A stretch of DNA of 64,000 nt from Streptococcus ferus DSM 20646 (GTDB lineage: Bacteria; Bacillota; Bacilli; Lactobacillales; Streptococcaceae): the NCBI RefSeq assembly GCF_000372425.1, contig NZ_AQVD01000001.1, positions 248,001 to 312,000 of the forward strand, read 5' to 3'. The notes under the pieces are model-generated. The model was not told where the DNA came from, did not search any database, and saw nothing but the letters and a program-made list of their open reading frames with translations. A program made the position numbers and the translations under genes. Below, one piece after another: positions 19,389 to 28,346 of this stretch. How positions within the stretch are numbered: the stretch's first letter is position 1; each line of letters starts with the position of its first letter.

Positions 19389-20258
19389 ATGCTTATTTCA
19401 ACCATTTCACAAGGCTTTCTGTGGGGAGTCCTTGGTCTGGGAATTTTCATGACCTTTCGAATTTTAAACTTTCCTGATATGACGACAGAAGGGTCTTTCC
19501 CGCTAGGAGGAGCTGTTGCGGTCAGCTTGATTACTCAGGGGATCAATCCTGTTTTGGCGACTTTGGTGGCTGTTTTTGCAGGCTGCTTAGCGGGTTTGGC
19601 GACGGGACTCCTATATACTAAAGGTAAAATACCAACACTTTTAGCGGGTATTTTAGTCATGACTTCCTGCCACTCCATTATGCTCATGATTATGGGCAGG
19701 GCAAATCTGGGATTGCTGGATGCTGATAAAATACAAGACCTCCTGCCCTTTTCTGGGGATGTAGACTTATTGGTTCTGGGTATTTTAGTTATTGCCATTG
19801 TGATAGGTGGTCTCATTTATTTTCTGAATACCTTATTAGGTCAGGCCTATATCGCCACAGGAGATAATCCTGATATGGCTAAAAGTTTTGGCATCAACAC
19901 GGATAAGATGGAGGTCATGGGGTTGGTGCTCTCCAACGGCATTATTGCCTTATCTGGGGCTTTAATCAGTCAGCAAGATGGCTATGCGGATGTCTCAAAG
20001 GGGATCGGTGTCATTGTCATTGGTCTGGCAAGTATTATCATTGGTGAGGTCCTTTTTTCGACTGGCCTGACTCTCCTAGAGCGCTTAATCGCTATTGTCA
20101 TTGGGTCAATCCTCTACCAATTCTTGATTCTGGCTGTTATTTCTCTTGGTTTCCAGACCAATTATCTCAAACTCTTTAGTGCGGTTGTATTGGCAATCTG
20201 CCTCATGGTACCAGAGTTTAAAAAACGTTTCTTCAAGGGGGTGACCTTGTCACGATGA
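19389..20258 (+). CDS. trpY: ABC transporter permease, tryptophan uptake (TrpY)
   Basis: 289-residue permease with about eight hydrophobic segments, of the branched-chain amino-acid-type permease fold. FRILNFPDMTTEGSFPLGGA and GDNPDMAKSFGINTDKMEVMG are the signatures of the TrpX-associated permease. It overlaps the ATPase gene by 4 bases (ATGA). Regulated by the T-box upstream. Confidence 0.9.
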   Translation: MLISTISQGFLWGVLGLGIFMTFRILNFPDMTTEGSFPLGGAVAVSLITQGINPVLATLVAVFAGCLAGLATGLLYTKGKIPTLLAGILVMTSCHSIMLMIMGRANLGLLDADKIQDLLPFSGDVDLLVLGILVIAIVIGGLIYFLNTLLGQAYIATGDNPDMAKSFGINTDKMEVMGLVLSNGIIALSGALISQQDGYADVSKGIGVIVIGLASIIIGEVLFSTGLTLLERLIAIVIGSILYQFLILAVISLGFQTNYLKLFSAVVLAICLMVPEFKKRFFKGVTLSR

Positions 20259-21013
20259 AAACAATTATTGAACTTAAGGATGCCAGTGTGGCGGTCAATA
20301 ATGGGCTTGACACGGAGAAACTGATTCTTGATCAAGTCAATTTAACCATTTACGAACATGATTTTTTAACCATTTTAGGCGGCAATGGTGCGGGGAAATC
20401 AACTCTTTTCAATGTGATTGCCGGCACTCTGCCCTTAAGCAGCGGCCGTATCTTTATTCTGGGGCAGGATGTCACCAAACTTGGGGCAGAAAAGCGGGCT
20501 CATTATTTATCCCGAGTCTTTCAGGATCCAAAGATGGGAACAGCTCCCCGTATGACCGTTGCTGAGAATCTTTTAATCGCCAAATACAGGGGGCAAAAGC
20601 GTGGCCTTTCTTCACGCCAGCTGAAGTCCCACGAAGCGGAATTTCAGCGCTTAATTGCCAAAGTCGGCAATGGTTTGGACAAACACTTGCATACCGCTGT
20701 CGGCCTCTTATCTGGCGGTCAGAGGCAGGCGCTCAGTCTATTGATGGCTACTCTTAAAAAGCCCGAACTTCTCTTGCTTGATGAACATACGGCGGCCCTT
20801 GATCCTAAGACCAGCCTTGCCCTTATGGCACTGACAGATGACTTTGTGACTAAGGACCAGCTGACGGCTCTGATGATTACTCACCGAATGGAAGATGCTT
20901 TAAAATATGGTAATCGCCTTTTGGTCATGAAAGATGGCCAAATTATCCAAGATCTAGCCGCTCAGGAAAAGCAACAGATGACTATCTCAGATTATTATCA
21001 ATTGTTTGAATAA
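20255..21013 (+). CDS. trpZ: ABC transporter ATP-binding protein, tryptophan uptake (TrpZ)
   Basis: 252 residues. Walker A GGNGAGKST, signature LLSGGQRQALSLLMA, Walker B ELLLLDEHTAALDP with the catalytic Glu, and the switch His in MITHRMEDAL. The usual DEP Pro is a His here (DEHTAALDP), which is the known pattern of this subfamily. Energises TrpXY. Confidence 0.92.
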   Translation: MKTIIELKDASVAVNNGLDTEKLILDQVNLTIYEHDFLTILGGNGAGKSTLFNVIAGTLPLSSGRIFILGQDVTKLGAEKRAHYLSRVFQDPKMGTAPRMTVAENLLIAKYRGQKRGLSSRQLKSHEAEFQRLIAKVGNGLDKHLHTAVGLLSGGQRQALSLLMATLKKPELLLLDEHTAALDPKTSLALMALTDDFVTKDQLTALMITHRMEDALKYGNRLLVMKDGQIIQDLAAQEKQQMTISDYYQLFE

Positions 21014-21036
21014 ACTTTTAGAATTTTTAAAATATA

Positions 21037-21066
21037 TTGACAAGAAACTTTCTAAAACGTTATAAT
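21037..21066 (+). promoter_or_regulatory. Promoter of the 21096 gene
   Basis: TTGACA 21037-21042 and TATAAT 21061-21066, spacer 18 bases, 30 bases before the start. Confidence 0.8.
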
Positions 21067-21095
21067 AAAAGCAATTTATAATTAGGAGAATGAAA

Positions 21096-22301
21096 ATGGA
21101 AAAGTTAAAGGATTTTTTAAAACAGCTAAATTTTGCTAATATCAAGGCTTTTGTACTGAAGTACAAGGTGCAGTCAATTATCGGTCTTGCTGTTCTCTTG
21201 CTGGCTCTTGCTGGAGGGATGTATGCCTTGTTAAATCGTAAAACGGACCTTGTCAGTCAGGTAAATGTAACTTTTAAGGGTTACAATGGAGCTGGGACCC
21301 TCAAATATAACTCAGAAGAAATTGAAAAGTCTGCGCAAAAAGCTGTTTTATTGGATGCTGGTATCTCCAAATCAGATGCTGATAAGATTGTTGCGGACAG
21401 CAGTTACGCCTCAGATCTGGCTAGTGCTTCGAGTGAAACGGCAGAGAAATTAGTTCGAGCAGAAAATGCCTTAGACAGTGTGTCCTATGATTTTGATAAG
21501 ACGGACTCCTTATCAAATGGAGACAAGGTGACATTCACTGTTAAGGTCGCTTCTGACAATTCACCGATTAAGGAAGGGAGTAAGACTTTTACAGTAGAAG
21601 GTCTGAAAAAGTCTAAATCAACTACCTTAAAAGCGATTTTAAAAGATAACCCGCTCACTTATAGTGGCTACAATGGCTACGGCAGTGTCTCTGAGAAAGC
21701 ACTGAAAAAATATGACATTACCAGCTCAGAAAATAATAATCTTAGCAACGGTGACACAGTAACTGTTAAACTAGATACAACTTATGTTGGGAAATTGGAG
21801 TCCTCAGGAATCATTGTCAAAAATGCTGAGGCCAGTCAAAAAGTTACAGTTTCAGGTCTTAAAGAACTTTCTGATATCAGCAATATTCCTGATGCTTACA
21901 GTAAGTTGGATGATTATGTCAAATCAGAAAATAAGAACACCAGTGATGAGTATAGCACGGAAACTTATACCATTGAAGCACAGGCAGACTATATTGGCTA
22001 TAGGTCAGCTTCAGAAGCGTTTTACGCAAGTGACGCAAAAGAAGGTCTCAATATTCGCAGGATTTATAAAATCACAAAAACAACTGTCAATTCAGACAAG
22101 GCTGTTTTGAATAAGGGAGAGACTAAAACAGAAACGGGTTACTATATCTACGGCTATGACAATCTTGAAATTTATGAGAATAAGCTCATTTTGTCCGACA
22201 TCAAGTCAAAATCTGACAATAGTTATTCCAAATACGAAGATCTTGACTCTGCTGTTTCAGAGTTGAAATCGTCTGACTTTAGTGAGTATAAAGCCAAATA
22301 A
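21096..22301 (+). CDS. Membrane-anchored extracellular protein with two repeated domains
   Basis: 401 residues. One transmembrane helix (about residues 26-48, IIGLAVLLLALAGGMYALL) with a short cytoplasmic basic part, then an extracellular part. Two homologous repeats are visible: VTFKGYNGAGTLKY...SNGDKVTFTV (about 58-165) and LTYSGYNGYGSVSE...SNGDTVTVKL (about 185-260). This GYNGxG / SNGDxVT pattern occurs in YvbJ/TcaA-like membrane proteins, here without the N-terminal zinc ribbon. ATG 21096 is chosen over 21090 because the AGGAG site (21084-21088) is 7 bases upstream of it and only 1 base from the other. Function unknown. Confidence 0.75.
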   Translation: MEKLKDFLKQLNFANIKAFVLKYKVQSIIGLAVLLLALAGGMYALLNRKTDLVSQVNVTFKGYNGAGTLKYNSEEIEKSAQKAVLLDAGISKSDADKIVADSSYASDLASASSETAEKLVRAENALDSVSYDFDKTDSLSNGDKVTFTVKVASDNSPIKEGSKTFTVEGLKKSKSTTLKAILKDNPLTYSGYNGYGSVSEKALKKYDITSSENNNLSNGDTVTVKLDTTYVGKLESSGIIVKNAEASQKVTVSGLKELSDISNIPDAYSKLDDYVKSENKNTSDEYSTETYTIEAQADYIGYRSASEAFYASDAKEGLNIRRIYKITKTTVNSDKAVLNKGETKTETGYYIYGYDNLEIYENKLILSDIKSKSDNSYSKYEDLDSAVSELKSSDFSEYKAK

Positions 22302-22306
22302 TGATT

Positions 22307-22335
22307 AAATCAGTCCTTGAAGAGGGCTGATTTTG
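22307..22335 (+). terminator. Terminator after the 21096 gene
   Basis: AAATCAGTCC pairs with GGGCTGATTT (one G-T pair), then TTGC. Confidence 0.75.
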
Positions 22336-22365
22336 CATTTTCTATCACCTAATAACCGTATCCAT

Positions 22366-22493
22366 CTGTCAAAGAAGGTAATTTATGCTATAATAAAGAG
22401 GATTGCAGTTTGACTGCAAAAGCAGTAATTCGACTTGCTAATGAAACAGCAAGGACCGTTTGTATGAAATAACTATATTATGAAGGAGTTTAC
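22366..22493 (+). promoter_or_regulatory. rnjB promoter and hairpin leader
   Basis: CTGTCA (22366-22371) and extended -10 TGCTATAAT (22386-22394) with a 17-base spacer. The leader of about 95 bases holds two hairpins: TTGCAG/CTGCAA (22403-22408 with 22414-22419) and CTTGCT/AGCAAG (22434-22439 with 22448-22453). A GAAGGAG site precedes the ATG. A leader of this kind could feed back on RNase J abundance, but this is only an idea. Confidence 0.6.
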
Positions 22494-24155
22494 ATGACTG
22501 ATGTAAAAATCATGGCCCTAGGAGGTGTCCGGGAAAACGGAAAAAACCTCTATGTGGCAGAAGTCAATGACTCAATTTTTGTTTTGGATGCCGGCTTAAA
22601 GTATCCAGAAGATGAACAGTTGGGCGTTGACCTTATTATTCCAAATCTGGACTATCTAATTGAGAACAAAGACCGTGTGCAGGGGATTTTTCTGACGCAC
22701 GGCCATGCGGATGCGATAGGCGCCCTGCCTTATCTAGTATCAGAGGTTAAGGTGCCTGTTTTTGGGTCTGAATTGACGATTGAGTTAGCAAAACTCATGG
22801 TGAAGAATAATGATGCCTCTAAGAAATTCAAAAATTTCCATGTCGTTGATGCACAGACAGAAATTGAATTTGAAGAGGCAACTGTTTCTTTCTTTAAGAC
22901 AACGCACTCTATTCCTGAAAGTTTGGGGATTGTGGTGGGAACCAAGGAAGGCAATATCGTTTATACCGGAGACTTTAAATTTGATCAGGCAGCCAGCCGT
23001 ATGTACCAAACAGACTTGGCTCGAATTGCAGAAATCGGCAGAGAAGGTGTTTTGGCACTTTTATCAGACTCTGCAAATGCCGACAGCAATGTCCAGGTGG
23101 CCAGTGAGGCCGAAGTTGGGCTGGAGATGGAGCAGGTGATATCGGATTGGCAGGGCCGAATTATTGTGGCGGCCGTTGCTTCTAACTTGGTACGGATTCA
23201 GCAGGTTTTTGATTCTGCTGCTGATAATGGGCGCCGCGTTGTCCTGACCGGTTATGATGTGGAAAATATCGTCCGTACAGCTATCCGTCTTAAGAAATTA
23301 TCGATTTCGGATGAAAAACTGATTATCAAACCTAAGGATATGCATCGCTTTGAAGACCATGAGCTCATCATTCTTGATGCCGGCCGTATGGGAGAACCAA
23401 TCAATAGTCTTCGCAAAATGGCTATTGGCCGTCACCGTCATGTTACCATCAAAGAAGGTGACTTGGCTTATATCGTGACCACTCCAACCATTTCGAAAGA
23501 AGCCGTGGTTGCCCGAGTTGAAAACCTTATCTACAAGGCCGGTGGGGTGGTTAAATCAATTACCCAAAATATGCGTGTTTCAGGCCATGCCAATGGACGG
23601 GATTTGCAGCTGATGATTAATCTGCTGAAACCGAAGTATCTTTTCCCTATCCAGGGCGAGTACCGAGAATTGGCAGCGCACGCTGATTTGGCACTGGAAC
23701 TGGGAATGTTCCCAGAAAACATTTATATCATGAAGCGGGGAGACATCATGGTTCTCTCAGAAGATGGTTTTCTTCATGAGGGGGCTGTCTCAGCTGGAGA
23801 TGTCATGATTGACGGGAATGCGATTGGTGATGTTGGAAATATTGTTCTTCGTGATCGAAAGGTTCTCTCAGAAGATGGAATCTTCATCGTTGCCCTTACT
23901 GTGAACCGTAAGAAAAAGAAAATTATCTCACGGGCGCGTGTGAATACCAGAGGCTTTGTCTATGTGAAGAAGAGCCGAGATATTTTACGTGAAAGTGCAG
24001 ATATTGCTAATAATGCGGTTGAATCTTACTTGGGTCAGGACCATTTTGAATGGGGAGAACTAAAGTCTTTAGTTCGTGATGAAGTTGGAAAATACCTCTT
24101 TGAACAGACTAAACGGCGCCCGGCTATTTTACCGGTTGTCATGGAAGTGAGATAG
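22494..24155 (+). CDS. rnjB: Ribonuclease J2
   Basis: 553-residue metallo-beta-lactamase/beta-CASP ribonuclease of the mRNA decay machinery. The fold is clear (LDAGLKYPE, THGHADAIGALPYL, VSGHANGRDLQLMI). The metal motif is H69-G-H71-A-D73-A74: the last His of the canonical HxHxDH is Ala, which is typical of streptococcal J2 and separates it from J1 (intact HGHEDHIGG). J2 therefore probably has weak or no activity alone and acts in a complex with J1. In S. mutans J2 is involved in gbpC mRNA turnover, and gbpC is in this window. Monocistronic with its own leader. Confidence 0.92.
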   Translation: MTDVKIMALGGVRENGKNLYVAEVNDSIFVLDAGLKYPEDEQLGVDLIIPNLDYLIENKDRVQGIFLTHGHADAIGALPYLVSEVKVPVFGSELTIELAKLMVKNNDASKKFKNFHVVDAQTEIEFEEATVSFFKTTHSIPESLGIVVGTKEGNIVYTGDFKFDQAASRMYQTDLARIAEIGREGVLALLSDSANADSNVQVASEAEVGLEMEQVISDWQGRIIVAAVASNLVRIQQVFDSAADNGRRVVLTGYDVENIVRTAIRLKKLSISDEKLIIKPKDMHRFEDHELIILDAGRMGEPINSLRKMAIGRHRHVTIKEGDLAYIVTTPTISKEAVVARVENLIYKAGGVVKSITQNMRVSGHANGRDLQLMINLLKPKYLFPIQGEYRELAAHADLALELGMFPENIYIMKRGDIMVLSEDGFLHEGAVSAGDVMIDGNAIGDVGNIVLRDRKVLSEDGIFIVALTVNRKKKKIISRARVNTRGFVYVKKSRDILRESADIANNAVESYLGQDHFEWGELKSLVRDEVGKYLFEQTKRRPAILPVVMEVR

Positions 24156-24167
24156 GCGATATGAGCT

Positions 24168-24203
24168 TAAGAAATAGACTGCGCATAGCGCAGTCTATTT
24201 TTC
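24168..24203. terminator. Bidirectional terminator rnjB / CHY protein
   Basis: AAATAGACTGCG pairs with CGCAGTCTATTT around the loop at 24184-24187, followed by TT. The stop codon of the convergent gene lies in the 3' arm. Confidence 0.85.
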
Positions 24204-24512
24204 CTTAAAATATATGTGGTAGTGACGTTTACAGTTGGGGTTGAAGGGATGGGAGCATCTAGGGCAGACAGATTGGCCTTTATATTCATTGATGGTTAGC
24301 TCTGTCTGGCAGGCACCGCAATAAACTACCTTATCCTTCTCCAGATATTCAGGATAGGCTTCAAAAAGATGGTTTTCATGCCGATTATGGCAATGATAAC
24401 AAGGATAGTATTTTCGGCAGCTAAAGCATTTCAGTGCTATAATATCGGTATCTTTGCTGTAGTCTGTACACCTGGTCATTTGGTCAACGAGGTCACCGTA
24501 AATAGTGGGCAT
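24195..24512 (-). CDS. CHY-type zinc-finger protein
   Basis: 105 residues with the CHY zinc finger arrangement: CTDYSKDTDIIALKCFSC, then YYPCYHCHNRHE, then YCGACQTE and CPRCSHPFNPNCKRHYHIYF. Ten Cys and several His residues are placed to bind about three zinc ions. Homologues in plants are ubiquitin ligases; small bacterial versions have no known function. It is monocistronic, with a GGAG site, and its stop overlaps the terminator. Confidence 0.88.
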   Translation of the reverse strand: MPTIYGDLVDQMTRCTDYSKDTDIIALKCFSCRKYYPCYHCHNRHENHLFEAYPEYLEKDKVVYCGACQTELTINEYKGQSVCPRCSHPFNPNCKRHYHIYFKEK

Positions 24513-24594
24513 CTGGTCTCCTTTTCTTTATGCTAAGTTTATCAAAATCGCTGACAATATGCTATAATAAAAGCCATTAAGGAGGGGGAAATTT

Positions 24595-25386
24595 ATGGCT
24601 TTTTTTAACATAGAATATCATTCTGAGGCATTGCAAATGGAGCGCTCTGTCAATGTGATTTATCCAGATGCTTCTGAAATTGCCCCAACAGAAGTAGATG
24701 ATAAGGATATCCCTGTTTTGTACCTTCTTCATGGGATGGGAGGCAATGAAAATTCTTGGCAGAAGCGGACCAGTATTGAACGTTTGCTGCGCCACACCAA
24801 CTTGATCGTCATTATGCCATCGACAGACTTAGCCTGGTATACCAACACAGCTTATGGTCTGGATTATTATGATGCTTTGGCCAAGGAGCTGCCGCAAGTG
24901 ATGCAGCGCTTTTTTCCCAATATGACACGAAAGCGGGAGAAAACCTTTATCGCCGGTCTGTCAATGGGAGGCTATGGGGCCTATAAAATAGCTCTTTCGA
25001 CCGATCGTTTTTCTTATGCCGCTTCGTTTTCAGGCGCTCTTGGCATCGGTATCGATGGAAAAGACATTGCAGAAGCGACAGGAGGCTCCAAAGCCTATTG
25101 GGAAGGTGTTTTTGGAAAACTACAAGGAAAAACTGTGCAGAAACATTTACTGACAACTCTGGCAGAAAAGTCCGATAAAAAAACAAAATTTTATGCTTGG
25201 TGCGGTTACGAAGATTTTCTTTATCAGTCTAATGAAGCAGCGATCAAGCAATTGAAAAGCTTGGGACTGGATATTGATTATCGGCAAGATCATGGTAAGC
25301 ATGAATGGTATTATTGGGAAAAGCAGCTGGATCATTTTTTAGAATGGCTTCCGATTAATTATCAAAAAGAGGAACGCCTGAGTTAA
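24595..25386 (+). CDS. estA: Tributyrin-esterase-like alpha/beta hydrolase (EstA family)
   Basis: Predicted short-chain esterase of the Lactococcus EstA/esterase D family. The 263-residue product has the oxyanion segment [11 protein letters not shown], the nucleophile elbow [10 protein letters not shown] (Ser about 122), an Asp near 211 in WCGYEDFLY, and the catalytic His in GKHEWYYW. Cytoplasmic, no signal peptide. GGAGGG before the ATG is a good ribosome site; TATAAT sits at about 24562. Confidence 0.88.
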   Translation: MAFFNIEYHSEALQMERSVNVIYPDASEIAPTEVDDKDIPVLYLLHGMGGNENSWQKRTSIERLLRHTNLIVIMPSTDLAWYTNTAYGLDYYDALAKELPQVMQRFFPNMTRKREKTFIAGLSMGGYGAYKIALSTDRFSYAASFSGALGIGIDGKDIAEATGGSKAYWEGVFGKLQGKTVQKHLLTTLAEKSDKKTKFYAWCGYEDFLYQSNEAAIKQLKSLGLDIDYRQDHGKHEWYYWEKQLDHFLEWLPINYQKEERLS

Positions 25387-25528
25387 ATTTTTCTTTGGTA
25401 CTATGAGATGTCAGGACGTTACAGTTGCCTAACAAGTGGTGTAAAAGCTTGCTTTTTCCAACTATCCCTGCTATACTGAGGATTCAGTTTTAGGATTTTT
25501 TATGATTTCAAGAAATGAGGTTTTCCCC

Positions 25529-26239
25529 ATGAAAAATCTTTTGAAAATGATTTTTTTAGTCCCACGTCTGATCCTGAGATTAGCTTGGAGTATTATTTTT
25601 GGTCTGATTAAGACGGCTATCGTTTTGGCTGTTATTATCTTTGCCTTTTTGTATTTTACCAATAATAGCAGCAATCAGTTAACTAATGCGCTTTCTGAGC
25701 AAGTTAATAAACTGACTAGCCTTTTTGATGGTAGCAGCCAAAGCCTGGTTGATCAGGTGTCACAGTTATCGACAGATAATTATAGTCATCATGGCAGCAG
25801 ATGGTCATCCAATAAAGCCAGTGTTTGTATTGATACAGACAATACAACCTTGACTCAAGCCTACCAAACTGCTATTGCAAACTGGAATGCGACTGGTAGC
25901 TTTACCTTTACGCTGACACAGGATAAAAGTAAAGCTGATATTATTGCGACAGAGTACTCAGATGCAAATTCTCAGGCGGCAGGACTGGCTGAGACAGAGA
26001 CAAACGCTCTGACGAATCGGATTAGCTATGTTGATGTCAAATTGAATACCTACTATCTATTAAATAGTCAGTATGGTTATACTATGGATCGAATTGTTCA
26101 TACAGCAGAGCATGAATTAGGACATGCGATTGGCTTAGATCATGATGACAGTGAAACATCTGTTATGGAGTCAGCAGGTTCTTATCATGGTATTCAAGAA
26201 GCAGACATTGTAAAGGTTAAAGAATTGTATAGCAAATAG
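25529..26239 (+). CDS. Membrane-anchored matrixin-like zinc metalloprotease
   Basis: 236 residues. A transmembrane anchor (about 17-42, IIFGLIKTAIVLAVIIFAFL) is followed by an extracellular catalytic part. HTAEHELGHAIGLDHD contains the metzincin motif HExxHxxGxxH with the third ligand His, and SVMESAG provides the Met-turn. Position, length and order before the epimerase match the S. mutans gene annotated as a Zn-dependent protease (recall). ATG 25529 is preferred over 25502 because a GAGG site lies 9 bases upstream. Followed by a terminator, so it is not in the same transcript as the next operon by default. Confidence 0.87.
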   Translation: MKNLLKMIFLVPRLILRLAWSIIFGLIKTAIVLAVIIFAFLYFTNNSSNQLTNALSEQVNKLTSLFDGSSQSLVDQVSQLSTDNYSHHGSRWSSNKASVCIDTDNTTLTQAYQTAIANWNATGSFTFTLTQDKSKADIIATEYSDANSQAAGLAETETNALTNRISYVDVKLNTYYLLNSQYGYTMDRIVHTAEHELGHAIGLDHDDSETSVMESAGSYHGIQEADIVKVKELYSK

Positions 26240-26241
26240 TT

Positions 26242-26268
26242 AAAAACCTAGGTTTCTAGGTTTTTCTT
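26242..26268 (+). terminator. Terminator after the metalloprotease gene
   Basis: AAAACCTAG pairs with CTAGGTTTT, followed by TC. Confidence 0.75.
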
Positions 26269-26345
26269 GTGTAAATAGTTCTATACTAAAAATATTTTGA
26301 TAAATTAGTTGATTTTGTTATTAAATCGTGATAATCTTTTTAGGA

Positions 26346-26363
26346 ATGTATTGTTTGATACAT
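26346..26363 (+). promoter_or_regulatory. Inverted repeat before the polysaccharide operon
   Basis: ATGTAT-TGTTTG-ATACAT: a perfect 6-bp inverted repeat with a 6-base spacer, just before a possible -10 (TATTAT, about 26368-26373) and 28 bases before the epimerase start. It may be an operator or lie in the -35 region; no regulator is adjacent. Confidence 0.45.
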
Positions 26364-26390
26364 AAAGTATTATGATGTTTAAGAGGACTT

Positions 26391-27545
26391 ATGGAAAAAG
26401 TAAAAGTGATGTTGGTCTTTGGTACAAGACCGGAAGCTATTAAGATGGCTCCCTTGCTGCTTGCTCTGAAAGCCGATACCAATCGTTTTGAAACCATTAC
26501 AGTTGTGACAGCCCAGCATCGGCAGATGCTAGACCAAGCCCTATCCACCTTTGGCATTGAACCAGATTATGACTTAGATATTATGAGTAAACAGCAGACC
26601 TTATCTGATATTACGAGTAATGTCCTTCATAAATTGGATGAGGTCTTAAAAGAGGTGAAGCCAGATATTATTTTGGTTCATGGAGACACAACTACCACTT
26701 TTGCAGCAAGTATTTCTGCTTTTTATAATCAGATTAAGATCGGTCACGTAGAGGCGGGCTTGCGGACTTGGGACAAATATTCGCCTTTTCCTGAGGAAGT
26801 TAACCGTCAAGTAACAGATGTTGTTTCAGATCTTTATTTTGCACCGACGGCACAAAGTCGGGATAACCTCTTGAAGGAAAACCACCCTGCTGAACATATT
26901 TTTGTGACGGGTAATACCGCCATTGATGCACTATCGCTGACTGTTAAGGAAAATTATCATCATGAAGTTCTAGATAAAGTTAATCCTGATAATAGGCTGG
27001 TCTTGGTAACCATGCACAGACGTGAAAATCAAGGTCAGCCAATGCGGGAAGTCTTTCAGACGATTAAAACAGTCCTGCAGGAGTATCAGGATGTTGAAGT
27101 GATTTACCCTGTTCACCTAAGTCCTGCAGTTCAGGAAGCTGCTCGAGACATTTTATCTGGGCAAGAACGGGTTCATCTGATTGAGCCGCTTGATGTTGTT
27201 GATTTTCATAATTTAGCCGCAAAAAGTTATTTTATTATGTCTGATTCCGGAGGTGTCCAAGAAGAGGCTCCCTCTCTTGGTAAGCCAGTGCTTGTTTTGC
27301 GGGATACAACGGAACGGCCAGAAGGTGTGGAAGCTGGTACCCTAAAATTAGTGGGTACTGATAAAGAATCTGTCAAAAAGGCCATGATTGAACTCTTGGA
27401 AAATCAACGAGAGTATGATAAGATGGCTAAGGCACAAAATCCTTATGGAGACGGTCAGGCTTCCCAACGAATCATGGATGCTATTGCCCATTATTTTACC
27501 TCTAGCGAGAGACCAGAGGACTTTAGAGCAGAGGAGAAATCGTAA
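26391..27545 (+). CDS. mnaA: UDP-N-acetylglucosamine 2-epimerase (non-hydrolysing)
   Basis: Interconverts UDP-GlcNAc and UDP-ManNAc. The 384-residue product has VFGTRPEAIKMAP at the N-terminus, VHGDTTTTFAASI, VTMHRRENQG with the UDP-binding HRRE motif, and SDSGGVQEEAPSLGKPVLV, the GT-B-type nucleotide region. All positions fit the WecB/MnaA family. The stop overlaps the next start (TAATG), so it heads the operon to GH8. UDP-ManNAc is the likely activated sugar for the glycosyltransferase two genes downstream. Confidence 0.94.
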   Translation: MEKVKVMLVFGTRPEAIKMAPLLLALKADTNRFETITVVTAQHRQMLDQALSTFGIEPDYDLDIMSKQQTLSDITSNVLHKLDEVLKEVKPDIILVHGDTTTTFAASISAFYNQIKIGHVEAGLRTWDKYSPFPEEVNRQVTDVVSDLYFAPTAQSRDNLLKENHPAEHIFVTGNTAIDALSLTVKENYHHEVLDKVNPDNRLVLVTMHRRENQGQPMREVFQTIKTVLQEYQDVEVIYPVHLSPAVQEAARDILSGQERVHLIEPLDVVDFHNLAAKSYFIMSDSGGVQEEAPSLGKPVLVLRDTTERPEGVEAGTLKLVGTDKESVKKAMIELLENQREYDKMAKAQNPYGDGQASQRIMDAIAHYFTSSERPEDFRAEEKS

Positions 27546-28333
27546 TGAAACGTTCACTAAGTATTTCGAGCATGTTCGTCATCATGGTTACTGCAGCTTC
27601 CTTTGGCTTGTATGTTGCCTATCAGCACGGCTTGACAGTTTTTGCTATTTATGCAGCTCTGACTTTTTTAGTCCTGCTCACACCTATTTTTTTGACAGAC
27701 CTCTTGGTTACCTGGTCAGAATTATTCATGATAGTCATTGGGACCTTTGTGTTTACTGTAGGTGTTTCCTATATCTCAGTTTTTGAGCGATTAGTTTTGA
27801 TTTTATCTTTGCCTGTCACATTGGCAGCGGCAAACCAATTTGAAGATTTAATTTGGGAGAGATCACGGGCTATCAGAGACCAGTCTTCGAAAGCAGCAAA
27901 ATTTTATGAATTTCAGTTATCAAAGGCTAAGAAATATCCTGATATGGGGGTTCAGACCCTGCTTGTCAGCTGGGCTCACGCGGAACAATTTAAGCAGACA
28001 CAGCCTAAGGAATATTATGCAGCGATTAGGCGTATTAACCGGACGCTGATGCGTGCCAAGGGAGAGGGGAATCATCTCTTCTACCTTCGCAATGGTCTCT
28101 TTTTAATTATGAAATCAGATACGAGTGAACATTGGAGAGCGGACTTAGAGACGGTCTTTAGCAGAGAATTGAAGAAGCTGCGCTTTCACCATGAACATTC
28201 GCAGCATGAAATTCAGTTCCAGTATGGTTACCAGTTTGTGAATCATGAGAATGATGATCGGTACCCAAGTTACGAAGATATCCTGAAAAGGCTTGAACGC
28301 CTTCTCGAGACGGATATCATTGTTGAATATTAG
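27545..28333 (+). CDS. Membrane protein with a degenerate GGDEF-like domain
   Basis: 262 residues. Residues about 8-100 hold four hydrophobic helices, then a soluble domain (about 130-262) whose order of strands and helices fits GGDEF: TLLVSWAHAEQF (strand), YYAAIRRINRTLM (helix), HLFYLRNGLFLIMK (the strand pair with the GGDEF turn), EIQFQYGYQFVN (strand) and SYEDILKRLERLL (last helix). The signature is RNGLF instead of GGDEF, and the RxxD inhibitory-site position reads G-E-G-N. So cyclase activity is excluded and canonical c-di-GMP binding is unlikely. Similar to Bacillus YdaK, a four-helix protein with degenerate GGDEF in an exopolysaccharide operon. Confidence 0.7.
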   Translation: MKRSLSISSMFVIMVTAASFGLYVAYQHGLTVFAIYAALTFLVLLTPIFLTDLLVTWSELFMIVIGTFVFTVGVSYISVFERLVLILSLPVTLAAANQFEDLIWERSRAIRDQSSKAAKFYEFQLSKAKKYPDMGVQTLLVSWAHAEQFKQTQPKEYYAAIRRINRTLMRAKGEGNHLFYLRNGLFLIMKSDTSEHWRADLETVFSRELKKLRFHHEHSQHEIQFQYGYQFVNHENDDRYPSYEDILKRLERLLETDIIVEY

Positions 28334-28346
28334 GAGGAAGCAGTTA

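Noticed and set aside
27545..28333. Active diguanylate cyclase
   Set aside because: The signature residues are absent (RNGLF), so catalytic activity is ruled out; only the fold is proposed.
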